Shown: positions 1 through 7,517, numbered from the stretch's first letter. The stretch is 9,909 nucleotides of DNA from Myxococcales bacterium (GCA_026989995.1 JALSIO010000756.1:1-9909); one strand, 5' to 3'. The notes: generated by a model not told the origin, from the sequence alone. A program made the numbers and translations.

Positions 1-787
1 CATGGTGGGCGACCTCGCCGGCTTCGCCGCGGCCACCTTCCTCCGCGGCCTTCCCCTCGTGCAGGTGCCCACCTCGCTGCTGGCCATGGTCGACGCGAGC
101 GTGGGCGGGAAGGTGGCCGTGAACCTGCCGAGGGGGAAGAACCTGGTGGGCTGCTTCCACCAGCCCCGCCTCGTCTGGGCGGATCTCGAGACCCTCGGGT
201 CGCTTCCCCGGCGGGAGCGGGCGGCCGGCCTGGCCGAGATCGTCAAGGCGGGGGCCATCCTCGACGAGGCGCTCTTCGAGTGGCTCGAGCGGCGGCTCCC
301 GCGGGTGCTCGACCTCGAGCGGCGCTCCCTGTTGCACGCGGTGGAGCAGGCCTGCCGGATCAAGGCGGAGGTGGTGGCCCGGGACGAGCGGGAGGCCGGG
401 CACCGCATGCTCCTGAATTTCGGCCACACCCTCGGGCACGCGGTGGAGCGCCTGCAGCGCTACCGGGGCCTCCTTCACGGGGAGGCGGTGGCAGCCGGCA
501 TGGTCTTCGCCGCCCGGCGGAGCGAGGAGCTCGGGCTCGCCCCCGGTGGGACGGCCGAGAGGCTGCGCGCCCTCCTGGCACGGGCGGATCTCCCCACGGA
601 GATCCCCCCCTTCGACCGCCGGGCTTATCTCCGGGCGCTGCAGGTCGATAAGAAGCGGCGGGAGCGGGAGATCCGGTTCGTGGCGCTCCGGCGGATCGGG
701 TGCGCCGAGGTGGTCTCCCTCCGACCGGCGGAGATCCTTCCGCCGCGGGCGCTGGGGCGCGGCGTGGCCCGCTCCACGAGGGGGTAG
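1..787 (+). CDS. aroB: 3-dehydroquinate synthase, 5'-truncated by the window edge
   Basis: The enzyme converts DAHP to 3-dehydroquinate, step 2 of the shikimate pathway, in the cytoplasm, using NAD and a divalent metal. The reading frame is open from base 2 and stops at 785-787; 261 residues are visible and roughly 100 N-terminal residues, including most of the NAD-binding part, lie upstream. The visible part opens with the glycine-rich MVGDLAGFAA segment, which corresponds to the usual GGVVGDLAGF. It then has VDASVGGKVAVN with GKNLVG (fragment residues 31-50, substrate-binding Lys/Asn), AEIVKAG (metal-ligand Glu at 79), NFGHTLGHAVE (His 142/146) and LLHGEAVAAGM (His 159). The DKKRR stretch near the C-terminus is also typical. 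All expected metal ligands are present, so the enzyme looks functional. The first ATG at base 2 is internal, not the start. The stop lies 2 nt before the next gene. In related bacteria aroB commonly follows pilQ and aroK, which cannot be checked here. Confidence 0.97.
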   Translation, partial: MVGDLAGFAAATFLRGLPLVQVPTSLLAMVDASVGGKVAVNLPRGKNLVGCFHQPRLVWADLETLGSLPRRERAAGLAEIVKAGAILDEALFEWLERRLPRVLDLERRSLLHAVEQACRIKAEVVARDEREAGHRMLLNFGHTLGHAVERLQRYRGLLHGEAVAAGMVFAARRSEELGLAPGGTAERLRALLARADLPTEIPPFDRRAYLRALQVDKKRREREIRFVALRRIGCAEVVSLRPAEILPPRALGRGVARSTRG

Positions 788-789
788 GG

Positions 790-1305
790 ATGATCGCGAA
801 GGGCGCGCCGGATGCGGGTGAGGCCTTCGTCGCCGAGGCGGAGCGGGCGCGGCGCGCCGGCCTCGCGGCGGAGGCAGAGCGGATCGCCCGGGTGGGCCTC
901 GGCCGCCTCCCCAACTCGCTCCGTGGCCGTGTCGCCCTCGCCCTCGCGCTGCTCGACCAGGACCGCGCGGAGGAGGCCCGTGCGGCGCTCCTGCCGATCG
1001 CGGACGCGGCGCTCTGCGGGACGGTGGCGCACGGCTTTCCGCCGCCTCCTCCGCCGGTTCCCCACGAATCGCTCGCCGGCGGGACATCGGAAGCGGAGCC
1101 CGATCTCGACGCCGCCTTCGACGGGGCGTGGGTCGAACGTCACCCGTCGGTGTCGCCTGATGAGCTGGCCCGCCTCGCCGTCGAGGAGGTGGACGGCCCG
1201 GGCTTCGCCGGGGTGCCCTCGCCCTCGGGATCGAAGCGTTCGCGCGAGGAGGTGATCGCCATCCTGGAGCGCTGGCTCGCCAACCTTCGAGGGAGACCCG
1301 CATGA
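790..1305 (+). CDS. Small TPR-like hypothetical protein paired with a Roadblock protein
   Basis: This 171-residue protein starts at the ATG at 790, with GAGGGGG at 778-784 and a 5-nt spacer; the ribosome binding site lies inside the end of aroB. Residues about 9-75 have the helix-turn-helix spacing of one to two tetratricopeptide-like repeats ([17 protein letters not shown], then [20 protein letters not shown]). A proline-rich linker (PPPPPPVP, about residues 82-89) and an acidic stretch follow. The protein ends in an amphipathic helix containing [10 protein letters not shown]. No signal peptide or membrane segment is visible. The last codons overlap the next gene by 4 nt (ATGA), so the two are probably translationally coupled and their products may interact. 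No enzymatic motif is seen and I do not recognise a named family. A role as an adaptor for the Roadblock protein is inference. Confidence 0.85.
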   Translation: MIAKGAPDAGEAFVAEAERARRAGLAAEAERIARVGLGRLPNSLRGRVALALALLDQDRAEEARAALLPIADAALCGTVAHGFPPPPPPVPHESLAGGTSEAEPDLDAAFDGAWVERHPSVSPDELARLAVEEVDGPGFAGVPSPSGSKRSREEVIAILERWLANLRGRPA

Positions 1306-1676
1306 GCTTCTCCGCCATTCTCCGCGACATCGTCGCTGGCGCCGACGGCTGCGTCGGCGCGGCGCTCATGGGCAGCGATGGCATCGCCATCGAGCAGTTC
1401 ACCGCCGCGGGCGCGGCCGAGCTCGGCCTCGAGGAGGAGGTGGGCTCCGCGGGCGCCGAGTTCTGCCGGGTCCTGGAGGAGATCGGCAAGGCCTCCGACG
1501 CGCTCGGCGGGGGGGCGGTCTCGGAAGTCGTGGTGAGCCTCGCGCGCTTCCTCCTCGTCTTCCGCGTGGTGGACGAGGAGGTGTTCCTGGTGGTCCTGCT
1601 CACACCGGATGGCAACCTCGGCAAGGCGCGCTATCTCCTCCGCCGGCACCTGTTGGCCCTTCGCCGGGAGCTCTAG
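1302..1676 (+). CDS. Roadblock/LC7 domain protein (MglB-like fold)
   Basis: This 124-residue protein fits the single-domain Roadblock/LC7 family in length and pattern. A short N-terminal helix (residues 2-13) is followed by a strand pair around [18 protein letters not shown] (16-33), a long helix (about 47-67), two hydrophobic strands [16 protein letters not shown] (74-89) and [10 protein letters not shown], and a C-terminal helix ending in [13 protein letters not shown]. Bacterial members include MglB, the GTPase-activating partner of the polarity GTPase MglA, and other regulators of small GTPases or motility. No MglA-type GTPase gene is present in this window, so the partner is unknown. The start is the ATG that overlaps the stop of the preceding gene; GGGAG at 1291-1295 lies 6 nt upstream. 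It sits between aroB and aroQ and is probably cotranscribed with aroB. Family assignment is fairly secure; function is inferred. Confidence 0.85.
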   Translation: MSFSAILRDIVAGADGCVGAALMGSDGIAIEQFTAAGAAELGLEEEVGSAGAEFCRVLEEIGKASDALGGGAVSEVVVSLARFLLVFRVVDEEVFLVVLLTPDGNLGKARYLLRRHLLALRREL

Positions 1677-1726
1677 GGCGTAGCCCCGGGCCGCCGGCCG
1701 CGCGGGCCGACCGGGGCGGAGGCGCC

Positions 1727-2191
1727 ATGGCGGAGCCGGTCCGAATTCTCGTGCTCCACGGCCCCAACCTGAACCTCCTCGGGCGGCGCGAGCCGGAGAT
1801 CTACGGGCGGACCACCCTCGAGGAGATCGACCGGCGTCTGGCGGCCCAGGCGGCGGCCTTTGCGCGGGTCCCCGTCGAGCTCGCCTGCTTCCAGTCCAAC
1901 CACGAGGGAGTGCTGATCGACCGCATCCAGGAGGCCGCCGACTGGGCGGACGGCATCCTGGTCAATCCGGCGGCGCTCGGCCACACCAGCATCGCCCTGC
2001 GGGACGCCCTCGCCGCCCTCGGCACGCCCGTGGTCGAGGTGCACCTCTCGAACGTGTACCGGCGGGAGCCCTTCCGCCACCAGAGCCTGGTCTCGGCGGT
2101 CGCCCTCGGGCTCGTCGCCGGGTTCGGGGCGGACAGCTACCGCCTCGGGCTCGACGCCCTCCTGAACGCCGTCCTCGCCGCCCGGGGCTGA
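1727..2191 (+). CDS. aroQ: Type II 3-dehydroquinate dehydratase
   Basis: The enzyme dehydrates 3-dehydroquinate to 3-dehydroshikimate, step 3 of the shikimate pathway, in the cytoplasm. It is the dodecameric type II enzyme, unrelated to AroD. At 154 residues it has the normal length. Diagnostic motifs are all present: [18 protein letters not shown] (10-27; Arg21 and general-base Tyr26), FQSNHEG (55-61), NPAALGHTS (80-88; Asn80), and [18 protein letters not shown] (103-120; catalytic His106, substrate-binding Arg117). One minor variation is GHTS where many members have THTS. The start at 1727 is supported by GGAGG at 1718-1722. It lies 50 nt after the Roadblock gene and acts directly after AroB, so the aroB-to-aroQ stretch is likely one transcription unit. 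This assignment is secure. Confidence 0.97.
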   Translation: MAEPVRILVLHGPNLNLLGRREPEIYGRTTLEEIDRRLAAQAAAFARVPVELACFQSNHEGVLIDRIQEAADWADGILVNPAALGHTSIALRDALAALGTPVVEVHLSNVYRREPFRHQSLVSAVALGLVAGFGADSYRLGLDALLNAVLAARG

Positions 2192-2369
2192 GCCCGGGGC
2201 CCGGGTCTTCGCCCCGGCGGAGGCTCGGCGCTTCTTCCGGTGGACCCCCTCCTCAAGGGGGCCGTGGGCTCGCCGATACGGGGAGGGAGGTCTCCTCCTC
2301 CGGCGCGGCGCGGGGACCCCGATCCGGTCCGGGGCCTTTCGCGCACGCCCCCTCTGCCGCGGAGCGCGC
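2192..2369 (+). other. Hairpin-rich intergenic region between aroQ and the TPR gene
   Basis: These 178 nt contain no convincing ORF or recognisable -35/-10 pair. Several short perfect inverted repeats are visible. CCGGGGC (2194-2200) pairs with GCCCCGG (2211-2217). CCCCCT (2245-2250) pairs with AGGGGG (2256-2261) around a 5-nt loop. GGAGG (2286-2290) pairs with CCTCC (2294-2298). None is followed by a T run, so they are not canonical rho-independent terminators. In DNA this GC-rich some such hairpins are expected by chance. The region may hold the end of the aro transcript and the leader of the TPR gene. Confidence 0.4.
2361..2364 (+). promoter_or_regulatory. Ribosome binding site supporting a TTG start
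   Basis: GGAG at 2361-2364 sits 5 nt before the TTG at 2370. The reading frame after this TTG gives a typical TPR-protein N-terminus (MAINKRKILESAQKHLQKG), which supports TTG as the true start of the large TPR gene. The short spacing matches the 4-5 nt spacing of several other genes in the window. Confidence 0.6.
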
Positions 2370-5300
2370 TTGGCGATCAACAAGCGGAAGATCCTGGAAT
2401 CCGCCCAGAAGCACCTCCAGAAGGGCGCGCTGGACCGGGCCCTCAAGGACTACCAGCAGCTCGTGGACGCCAACCCGCGGGACGCCAACTCGCGGCTCAA
2501 GATCGGCGACATCCAGCTCCGCAGGGGAAAGCGCGAGGAGGCCATCGCGGCCTACCTGAAGGTCGCCGAGCAGTTCATGCAGGAGGGCTTCGACGCCAAG
2601 GCCGTGGCGATCTACAAGCAGGTCGCCAAGATCGATCCCAAGCGGTACGAGGTCCAGATTCCGCTCGCAGAGCTCTACCAGCGGCTGGGGCTCACTTCCG
2701 AGGCCATGAATGCGCTGCAGACCGCCGCGGACGTCTACAACCGCGAGGGGCGCAAGCGCGAAGCCCTCGAGCTCCTGCGCAAGATGGCGACGCTCGATCC
2801 GAGCAACACCACGAGCCGCCTCAAGATCGCGGATCTGCTCCGCCAGTCGGAGCTCCCGGACGAGGCGATCGCCGAGTACCGGGAGGTCGCCGCCGAGCTC
2901 GAGCGCCAGGGCGAGCCGGAGCGCGTGGTGGGGGTCTACGAGCGGATCCTCGAGATCGATCCCGACTCCGTCCTGACCCGCGTCCAGCTCGCGCGGGCCC
3001 GGCTGCGGGCCGGAGACCTCCCGGGAGCGCGCCGGGAGCTCGACCTCGCCCTCGAGCGGGAACCCGACTCCATCCCGGCGCACGAGCTTCGCCTCGAGGT
3101 GCACCGCGCGGAGGGGGACGAGGACGCCGCCGCCGAGACCGGGCACCGCCTCGCGCTCCTCTACCGCCAGCACGGCGACCTCGACCGGGCCCGCGAGATG
3201 CTCCAGCGGCTGCCGCCCCACCTCCTGCAGGCCTACGAGGAGGAGGCCGGAAAGCTGCCCGTGGGCGAGGTGCCCGAAGAGCTCAGCCCGCCTTCCCCCG
3301 AGGAGACGTCGCTTTCAGGCGAGGACCGCCTCCTGGCGGACGCGGCGTTCGGGGAGGCCGGGGACGATGCGGCCATCGGCTTCGAGCCGGACCAGCTCGT
3401 GGCCGAGGCCCGGGTCTACGCCCGCTTCGGAAAACGCGATCGCGCGGTGCAGACCCTCGAGACGGTGCTCGCCCAGGATCCCGACCACCTGGCCACGCTC
3501 GCCCTGCTCGGCGAGCTCCTCCAGGAGGCGGGGGAGGCGGCGCGGGCCGCCGAGGTCCTCCGGCGGGCGCTCGCGGTGGCCCGAGAGAGTGGCGAGAACA
3601 CCCTGGTGGCGGGCCTCGGCGCGCGCCTCGCGGAGCTCGACCCGGGTGCGGCGGAGCTCGTGCAGGGAGCCGTCGATGCGCCGGCTTCGGAGCCCGCCCA
3701 CGTGCGTGGCACCGGCGAGCCCGAGGCGGACGCGGAGGAGCGTCCCGAGCCGGCGGACGCCGGGGCTGGCGCGGGCGGAGCGTCCGGTGCGGCGCCGGCG
3801 TCGCAGACCGGGGAGCTCGAGATCGAGATCGAGCTCGAGTCCGAGCTGGCCGAAGTCCTGGACGACGCGCTCGCCGCCGAGGAGGGGGCGCAGCCGCCGG
3901 CCGATGCCGCGGTCGCCCCGACGGAGGGCACCGGCGTCACCGAGCCCCGTGCCCTCGAGGACTCCGCCGCCTCGGCCGCCGAGGGGCTCGGGGCGGGGCG
4001 GGTCTCCGATGAGGATCTCGAGCTCTCCGACCTCCTCGACGAGGCCCTCGGGGCGGCGGAGCCCGCCGAACCCGTCGCCCCGGCGGAGCCGACCCCCGCG
4101 CGCGAAGGGGAGCCCGCGGTCGCTGGCGAGCCCGGCGGGGCCCCTCCCGCGGACGCCTCGTCCCTGGAGGCTTCGGCGGAGCCCGCTCCCCTCGATCGCG
4201 GGGGCGAGGATGCCGTGGCGGAAGCCACTCCGGAGCCCGCCGCGGCGCCCGGCCCGGGCGCGGCCGAGGCGCTGCCCAGCCTCGAGGAGGAGGCCCGGGC
4301 CCTCGAGCGGATGCTCGAGGACGAGCCGGAGGCACCCGCCAGCCCGGGCGGGGACGCGGGTCGCGACACCCTCGGCGCCACCATCGCCGGGCAGATCGCG
4401 GAGGACCTCGAGGAGGCCGCCTTCTACTTCGAGCAGGGTCTCCACGAGGAGGCCGAGGCCGTCTACCGCCGCATCCTGGAGGCGGCACCCGGTCATCCCC
4501 AGGCGCTGCTTCGGCTGGGTGAGATCGCGGCGGCCCGCGGCGAGCAGCCCCCGCCCCCCGTCCCGACCCCGGCCCCCGAAGTGGAGACCCCGGCCGCAGA
4601 GACGCCGGAAGAGGACTTCGAGCTCGAGCTCGACGAGGTGCTCACTGGCGAGCTCGAGCCGCAGTGGGGCGCCGACGGCGTGGAAGCGGACGCCCTCCCT
4701 GCCGCCGACGGGGGGTGCCCGGAGGCCGACGGGGAGGAGATCGAAGGGGAAGGCGCTCCCGGCACCGGCGCGGACGCAGCCCGCCTCGAGCGGACGGCAC
4801 CCACCACGCCGAGCCTCGAGTGCGACGCCGAGGACGCGACACCGGAGGCTTCGGACCGGATCCGGCCGGCGGCCGAGGGCGAGCTCCTCGCCGCCGAAGA
4901 TGCCTTCGAACTCGCGGCGGAGGATGCCTCCCCTGCAGGCGCACACCCGGAGGCGGAGATCGAGGCTCCGCTCGTCCCGGCGGCCGGGGACCTCGAGCCC
5001 ATCGCCGAGGCGGAGTTCCCGGGTGCGGAGGAGGAGGCTTCGGAGCCCTTCGGCGAGGTGCCTCCGGTGCAGGAGGTGGCCGCGGAGGGCGAGGTCGGTC
5101 CGCCGATCGCCTGCGAGCAAGCGGAGCCCGGTCTCGGGGCCGGAGAGCCGGCAGGCGAGATCGCAGGCCCGGCGGCCGCCGAGGCCGTGGAGGCCGGGCC
5201 GGAGGAGGAATCCGAGGAGTTGGCGGCTGCGGAGCCGGTGGAGGGAGCCCCGGTGGTCGAGGGGGCCGAGCTCGAAGGCGAGCCGGTCTCCGAGGAGGGC

Positions 5301-6041
5301 GAAGACCTCCCGCTCGCCGAGGACCTCGAGCTCGTGGAGGAGCCCATCGGCCCGCCGGAGCCGGGAGCGGCCGGGGCCGAGGGGAGCGCGAGCCCGGACG
5401 ACCGCCTCACCGCCATCTTCCACGAGTTCAAGCGGGGCGTGTCCGAGACGCTGGGGCAGGGGGATCTCGAGACCCGCTACGACCTCGGCATCGCCTACCG
5501 CGAGATGGGGCTGTTGGAGGACGCCCTCGGCGAGTTCCGCCTCGCGATGGAGCTGCCCGAGCGTCGTCTCGATTGCCTCCACTTGATGGGGCTCTGTGCC
5601 CTCGACCTCGGGCGTCCCGCCGACGCCACCGAGCTGCTGCAGCAGGCGCTCTCCGAGGGCGATCTCGCCGCGCCGCTGCGAGTGGCGCTGCTCACCGACC
5701 TCGGGCGGGCCTTCCACGCCGCCGGGGATCTCGAACGGGCCGGGGCCGCCTTCCGGAGCGCACTCGAGATCGACCCGGAGCACGGGCCCGCCCGGGCGCT
5801 GTTCGACGCGCTCGGCTGCGAGCCGGTCGAGGGGCCGGGCGTCGGGGGCGAGGCCTTCGAGTCCTTCGACGACCTCCTCGCCGACGTGGCGGCGATGTCC
5901 GAACCGTCCGGGGACTCCGCCTCGGGTCCGGAGCCCGCAGCCGGGACGGGCGCGGGTGAGGAGCCTCCGCCGGCCCCGCCCGGCCCCGGAGGTGCCGGCG
6001 GCCGGCGTGGCCGGCGCCGCCGCAAGATCTCGTTCGGCTGA
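2370..6041 (+). CDS. Very long tetratricopeptide-repeat protein with acidic disordered middle
   Basis: This 1223-residue protein starts at a TTG. Residues about 5-290 form an array of TPR-type helical pairs (for example QKHLQKGALDRALKDYQQLV, IPLAELYQRLGLTSEAMNAL, VVGVYERILEIDPDS). A further TPR unit lies around 340-415 and one around 678-725 (FYFEQGLHEEAEAVYRRIL). Much of residues 420-1010 is strongly acidic, Ala/Pro/Glu-rich and probably disordered, with recurring Glu/Leu motifs. A C-terminal TPR block (about 1010-1155) contains LETRYDLGIAYREMGLLEDA, a pattern I associate with long TPR proteins of deltaproteobacteria. The protein ends in a basic tail (RRGRRRRKISFG). There is no signal peptide or membrane segment, so it is probably a cytoplasmic scaffold. 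A GspA-like ATPase gene follows after 19 nt and is likely cotranscribed. No catalytic motif is seen. A pilus, secretion or polarity scaffold is inference. Confidence 0.9.
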   Translation: MAINKRKILESAQKHLQKGALDRALKDYQQLVDANPRDANSRLKIGDIQLRRGKREEAIAAYLKVAEQFMQEGFDAKAVAIYKQVAKIDPKRYEVQIPLAELYQRLGLTSEAMNALQTAADVYNREGRKREALELLRKMATLDPSNTTSRLKIADLLRQSELPDEAIAEYREVAAELERQGEPERVVGVYERILEIDPDSVLTRVQLARARLRAGDLPGARRELDLALEREPDSIPAHELRLEVHRAEGDEDAAAETGHRLALLYRQHGDLDRAREMLQRLPPHLLQAYEEEAGKLPVGEVPEELSPPSPEETSLSGEDRLLADAAFGEAGDDAAIGFEPDQLVAEARVYARFGKRDRAVQTLETVLAQDPDHLATLALLGELLQEAGEAARAAEVLRRALAVARESGENTLVAGLGARLAELDPGAAELVQGAVDAPASEPAHVRGTGEPEADAEERPEPADAGAGAGGASGAAPASQTGELEIEIELESELAEVLDDALAAEEGAQPPADAAVAPTEGTGVTEPRALEDSAASAAEGLGAGRVSDEDLELSDLLDEALGAAEPAEPVAPAEPTPAREGEPAVAGEPGGAPPADASSLEASAEPAPLDRGGEDAVAEATPEPAAAPGPGAAEALPSLEEEARALERMLEDEPEAPASPGGDAGRDTLGATIAGQIAEDLEEAAFYFEQGLHEEAEAVYRRILEAAPGHPQALLRLGEIAAARGEQPPPPVPTPAPEVETPAAETPEEDFELELDEVLTGELEPQWGADGVEADALPAADGGCPEADGEEIEGEGAPGTGADAARLERTAPTTPSLECDAEDATPEASDRIRPAAEGELLAAEDAFELAAEDASPAGAHPEAEIEAPLVPAAGDLEPIAEAEFPGAEEEASEPFGEVPPVQEVAAEGEVGPPIACEQAEPGLGAGEPAGEIAGPAAAEAVEAGPEEESEELAAAEPVEGAPVVEGAELEGEPVSEEGEDLPLAEDLELVEEPIGPPEPGAAGAEGSASPDDRLTAIFHEFKRGVSETLGQGDLETRYDLGIAYREMGLLEDALGEFRLAMELPERRLDCLHLMGLCALDLGRPADATELLQQALSEGDLAAPLRVALLTDLGRAFHAAGDLERAGAAFRSALEIDPEHGPARALFDALGCEPVEGPGVGGEAFESFDDLLADVAAMSEPSGDSASGPEPAAGTGAGEEPPPAPPGPGGAGGRRGRRRRKISFG

Positions 6042-6051
6042 TGCCGATGCC

Positions 6052-6056
6052 GGAGG
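6052..6056 (+). promoter_or_regulatory. Ribosome binding site supporting a GTG start
   Basis: GGAGG at 6052-6056 lies 4 nt before the GTG at 6061. The two ATGs just upstream (6041 and 6047) are in a different frame. The GTG is also the position at which the typical N-terminus of GspA/ExeA-like ATPases (HFGLSDDPF) begins, so sequence and family both support it. Confidence 0.65.
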
Positions 6057-6060
6057 TTCC

Positions 6061-7185
6061 GTGGACCACCTCGCCCACTTCGGACTGAGCGACGACCCCT
6101 TCACCCAGCACCCGCTCGAGCGCCTCTCCGTGGAGCTTCCGCACCAGCGGGCGGCGCTCGAGCGGCTGCACCGGGCCGTGGCGCAGGGACGCTCCCTGGC
6201 CGTGCTCACGGGCGAGCAGGGCAGCGGGAAGACCACGGTCGCCCGGGCGCTGCTCGACCGGTTGGAGGAGGAGCTCTACGAGGCGAGCCTGCTCGTGGCC
6301 ATGCCGGGGAGCCTCGAGCGCGGAGCCTTCCTCGAGCGCGCCCTGGTGCAGTTCGGGGAGCAGTCGCCGGGTCGACGCCGGCGGGAGGTCCTCGCCCGGC
6401 TCTACGAGCGCTTGGCCTCGATCTGCGAGGAGGGGCGGCGGGCGGTGCTCATCGTCGACGAGGCCCAGCTTCTCCGGGATCCGGAGACCCTCGAGGAGGT
6501 TCGCGGCCTGCTGAACTTCGAGTACGACGACCGGCTGCTGGTCTCCCTGGTGCTCGTCGGGCTCCCCGACCTCGAGGAGGCCCTCGCCCGCTGTCCCGCG
6601 CTCCGCGGCCGGATCGACGTGCGCGCCCGGCTCCGGGACCCGGGGCCGGAGGGAACCCGGCTCTACCTCGAGGAGCGGATCCGCCGGGCGGGTGGCGATC
6701 CCGGCCGCCTGCTCGACGCGGGGGTCGTCGAGTGCCTGCACCGGTGGTCCGGGGGACGCCCCGGGCTTCTGAACCGGCTCGCGGACAACGCGCTCTACGA
6801 GGCCTGGCTCCGCGGGAAGGGGAGCATCGACGTGGACGAGGTCGTCCGCGCGGCCTGTGACCTCGGTCTCGGGCCGGCCCCGTCGGAACCGACCGGGCCC
6901 GCCGCCGGCGACACGGTCGGGGATCCCCACGCTTCCGAGGCGACGGACACCGCGGAAGCCACCTCCGAGGCACGGGACGGGGCGGACGCACCGCCGCCCT
7001 CCGCCGGGACGCCCGAGGATCCGCCGCCCGGGCCGGGCGAGCCCGAGATCGAGCCGCTCGACCTCGAGTCCGAGGACGATGGCCTCGGACCCCTGCTCGA
7101 GGAGGTTCCCGCCGAGGGGCCGCCGAAGGAGGGAGAGGAGGAGGAGATCGACACCCTCTTCGACCGGCTCGTGGACGGCGGCTGA
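6061..7185 (+). CDS. AAA ATPase of the GspA/ExeA/MshM type with acidic C-terminal tail
   Basis: This 374-residue protein starts at a GTG behind a good ribosome binding site. It opens with HFGLSDDPFT (6-15), the family signature usually written YFGL..xPF. Walker A is GEQGSGKTT (51-59) and Walker B is VLIVDEAQ (129-136). The sensor/lid part includes LVSLVLVGLPDLEEAL and WSGGRPGLLNRLADNAL, as in ExeA, GspA, MshM and TniB-type ATPases. GspA/ExeA works at the inner membrane in type II secretion and has a transmembrane segment and a periplasmic peptidoglycan-binding part. Here neither is seen: after about residue 270 there is only a 100-residue acidic, Pro/Glu-rich tail ending in EEEEIDTLFDRLVDGG. 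It is therefore probably a soluble cytoplasmic ATPase. The upstream TPR gene is 19 nt away, so a shared operon is likely. ATPase assignment is secure; the process it serves is not. A transposition-type (TniB) role is unlikely without transposase genes. Confidence 0.9.
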   Translation: MDHLAHFGLSDDPFTQHPLERLSVELPHQRAALERLHRAVAQGRSLAVLTGEQGSGKTTVARALLDRLEEELYEASLLVAMPGSLERGAFLERALVQFGEQSPGRRRREVLARLYERLASICEEGRRAVLIVDEAQLLRDPETLEEVRGLLNFEYDDRLLVSLVLVGLPDLEEALARCPALRGRIDVRARLRDPGPEGTRLYLEERIRRAGGDPGRLLDAGVVECLHRWSGGRPGLLNRLADNALYEAWLRGKGSIDVDEVVRAACDLGLGPAPSEPTGPAAGDTVGDPHASEATDTAEATSEARDGADAPPPSAGTPEDPPPGPGEPEIEPLDLESEDDGLGPLLEEVPAEGPPKEGEEEEIDTLFDRLVDGG

Positions 7186-7199
7186 AGCCCCGACCCGCC

Positions 7200-7244
7200 G
7201 GTGGCGGCCGAGCCGCCGCCCGCTCCCGCCCGGACCGCGTCCGG
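7200..7244 (+). terminator. Paired hairpins after the ATPase gene, possible terminator
   Basis: Two tight inverted repeats lie 15-60 nt after the ATPase stop. GGTGGCGGC (7200-7208) pairs with GCCGCCGCC (7212-7220) around a CGA loop, with one G-T pair. CCGGAC (7230-7235) pairs with GTCCGG (7239-7244) around CGC. The second is followed only by the weak CTGCTTGTC, not a real T run. The position between an operon end and a tRNA gene favours a terminator, but the missing T run keeps confidence low. Confidence 0.35.
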
Positions 7245-7286
7245 CTGCTTGTCGCCGCTCCGGTTCCATGGCAAGTTGTGGCCGGC

Positions 7287-7362
7287 GCGGGAATAGCTCA
7301 GTTGGTAGAGCATCGGCTTCCCAAGCCGAGGGTCGCGGGTTCGAGTCCCGTTTCCCGCTCCA
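7287..7362 (+). tRNA. tRNA-Gly (anticodon CCC)
   Basis: A complete 76-nt cloverleaf can be drawn. The acceptor stem is GCGGGAA (7287-7293) with TTCCCGC (7352-7358), fully paired. The D stem is GCTC/GAGC. The anticodon stem is TCGGC/GCCGA with loop TTCCCAA, anticodon CCC at 7320-7322, which reads GGG codons. The T arm is GCGGG, TTCGAGT, CCCGT, with one G-U pair. The discriminator T7359 is followed by an encoded CCA. The body resembles bacterial tRNA-Gly. About 35 nt upstream TTGTCG (7249-7254) could be a -35 element, but no good -10 follows, so no promoter is called. No repeat of the tRNA 3' end was seen nearby, so there is no sign of an integrated element. Confidence 0.97.
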
Positions 7363-7517
7363 GACCCGCCGGATCCACACCCCACCCGCGGTTGCACCCG
7401 GCGACGCGGCGGCCCGGGCCTCCGGTCGGACGCGCGCTCGTGCCGGCCACCTGGGGGGAGGGCACGGGGATCGATCGGACCCACGCGTGGCGGCGCGAGC
7501 CGGGAGGCAGACAAGCC

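Noticed and set aside
1677..1726. Possible independent promoter for aroQ
   Set aside because: The 50-nt gap is almost entirely G and C with no -35 or -10-like element; readthrough from aroB is simpler.
3367..5586. Long same-strand alternative frame (739 codons) inside the TPR gene
   Set aside because: The translation is a Ser/Arg/Pro-rich string typical of a shifted frame in GC-rich DNA; there is no independent ribosome binding site or motif, so no overlapping gene is claimed.
3315..6236. Antisense open frame of 973 codons opposite the TPR gene
   Set aside because: It mirrors the codon bias of the + strand gene: GAG/CTC/GCC-rich codons leave the reverse frame free of stops. Its translation has no family motif, while the + strand frame gives clear TPRs.
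7287..7362. tRNA-Gly as an integration site of a mobile element
   Set aside because: No copy of the tRNA 3' end, no integrase and no composition break were seen on either side.
7278..7517. N-terminal extension of the LolA-like gene reaching back through the tRNA
   Set aside because: The peptide (GIAQLVEHRLPKPRVAGSSP) is the well-known false translation of a tRNA gene. The signal peptide and ribosome binding site support the ATG at 7518.
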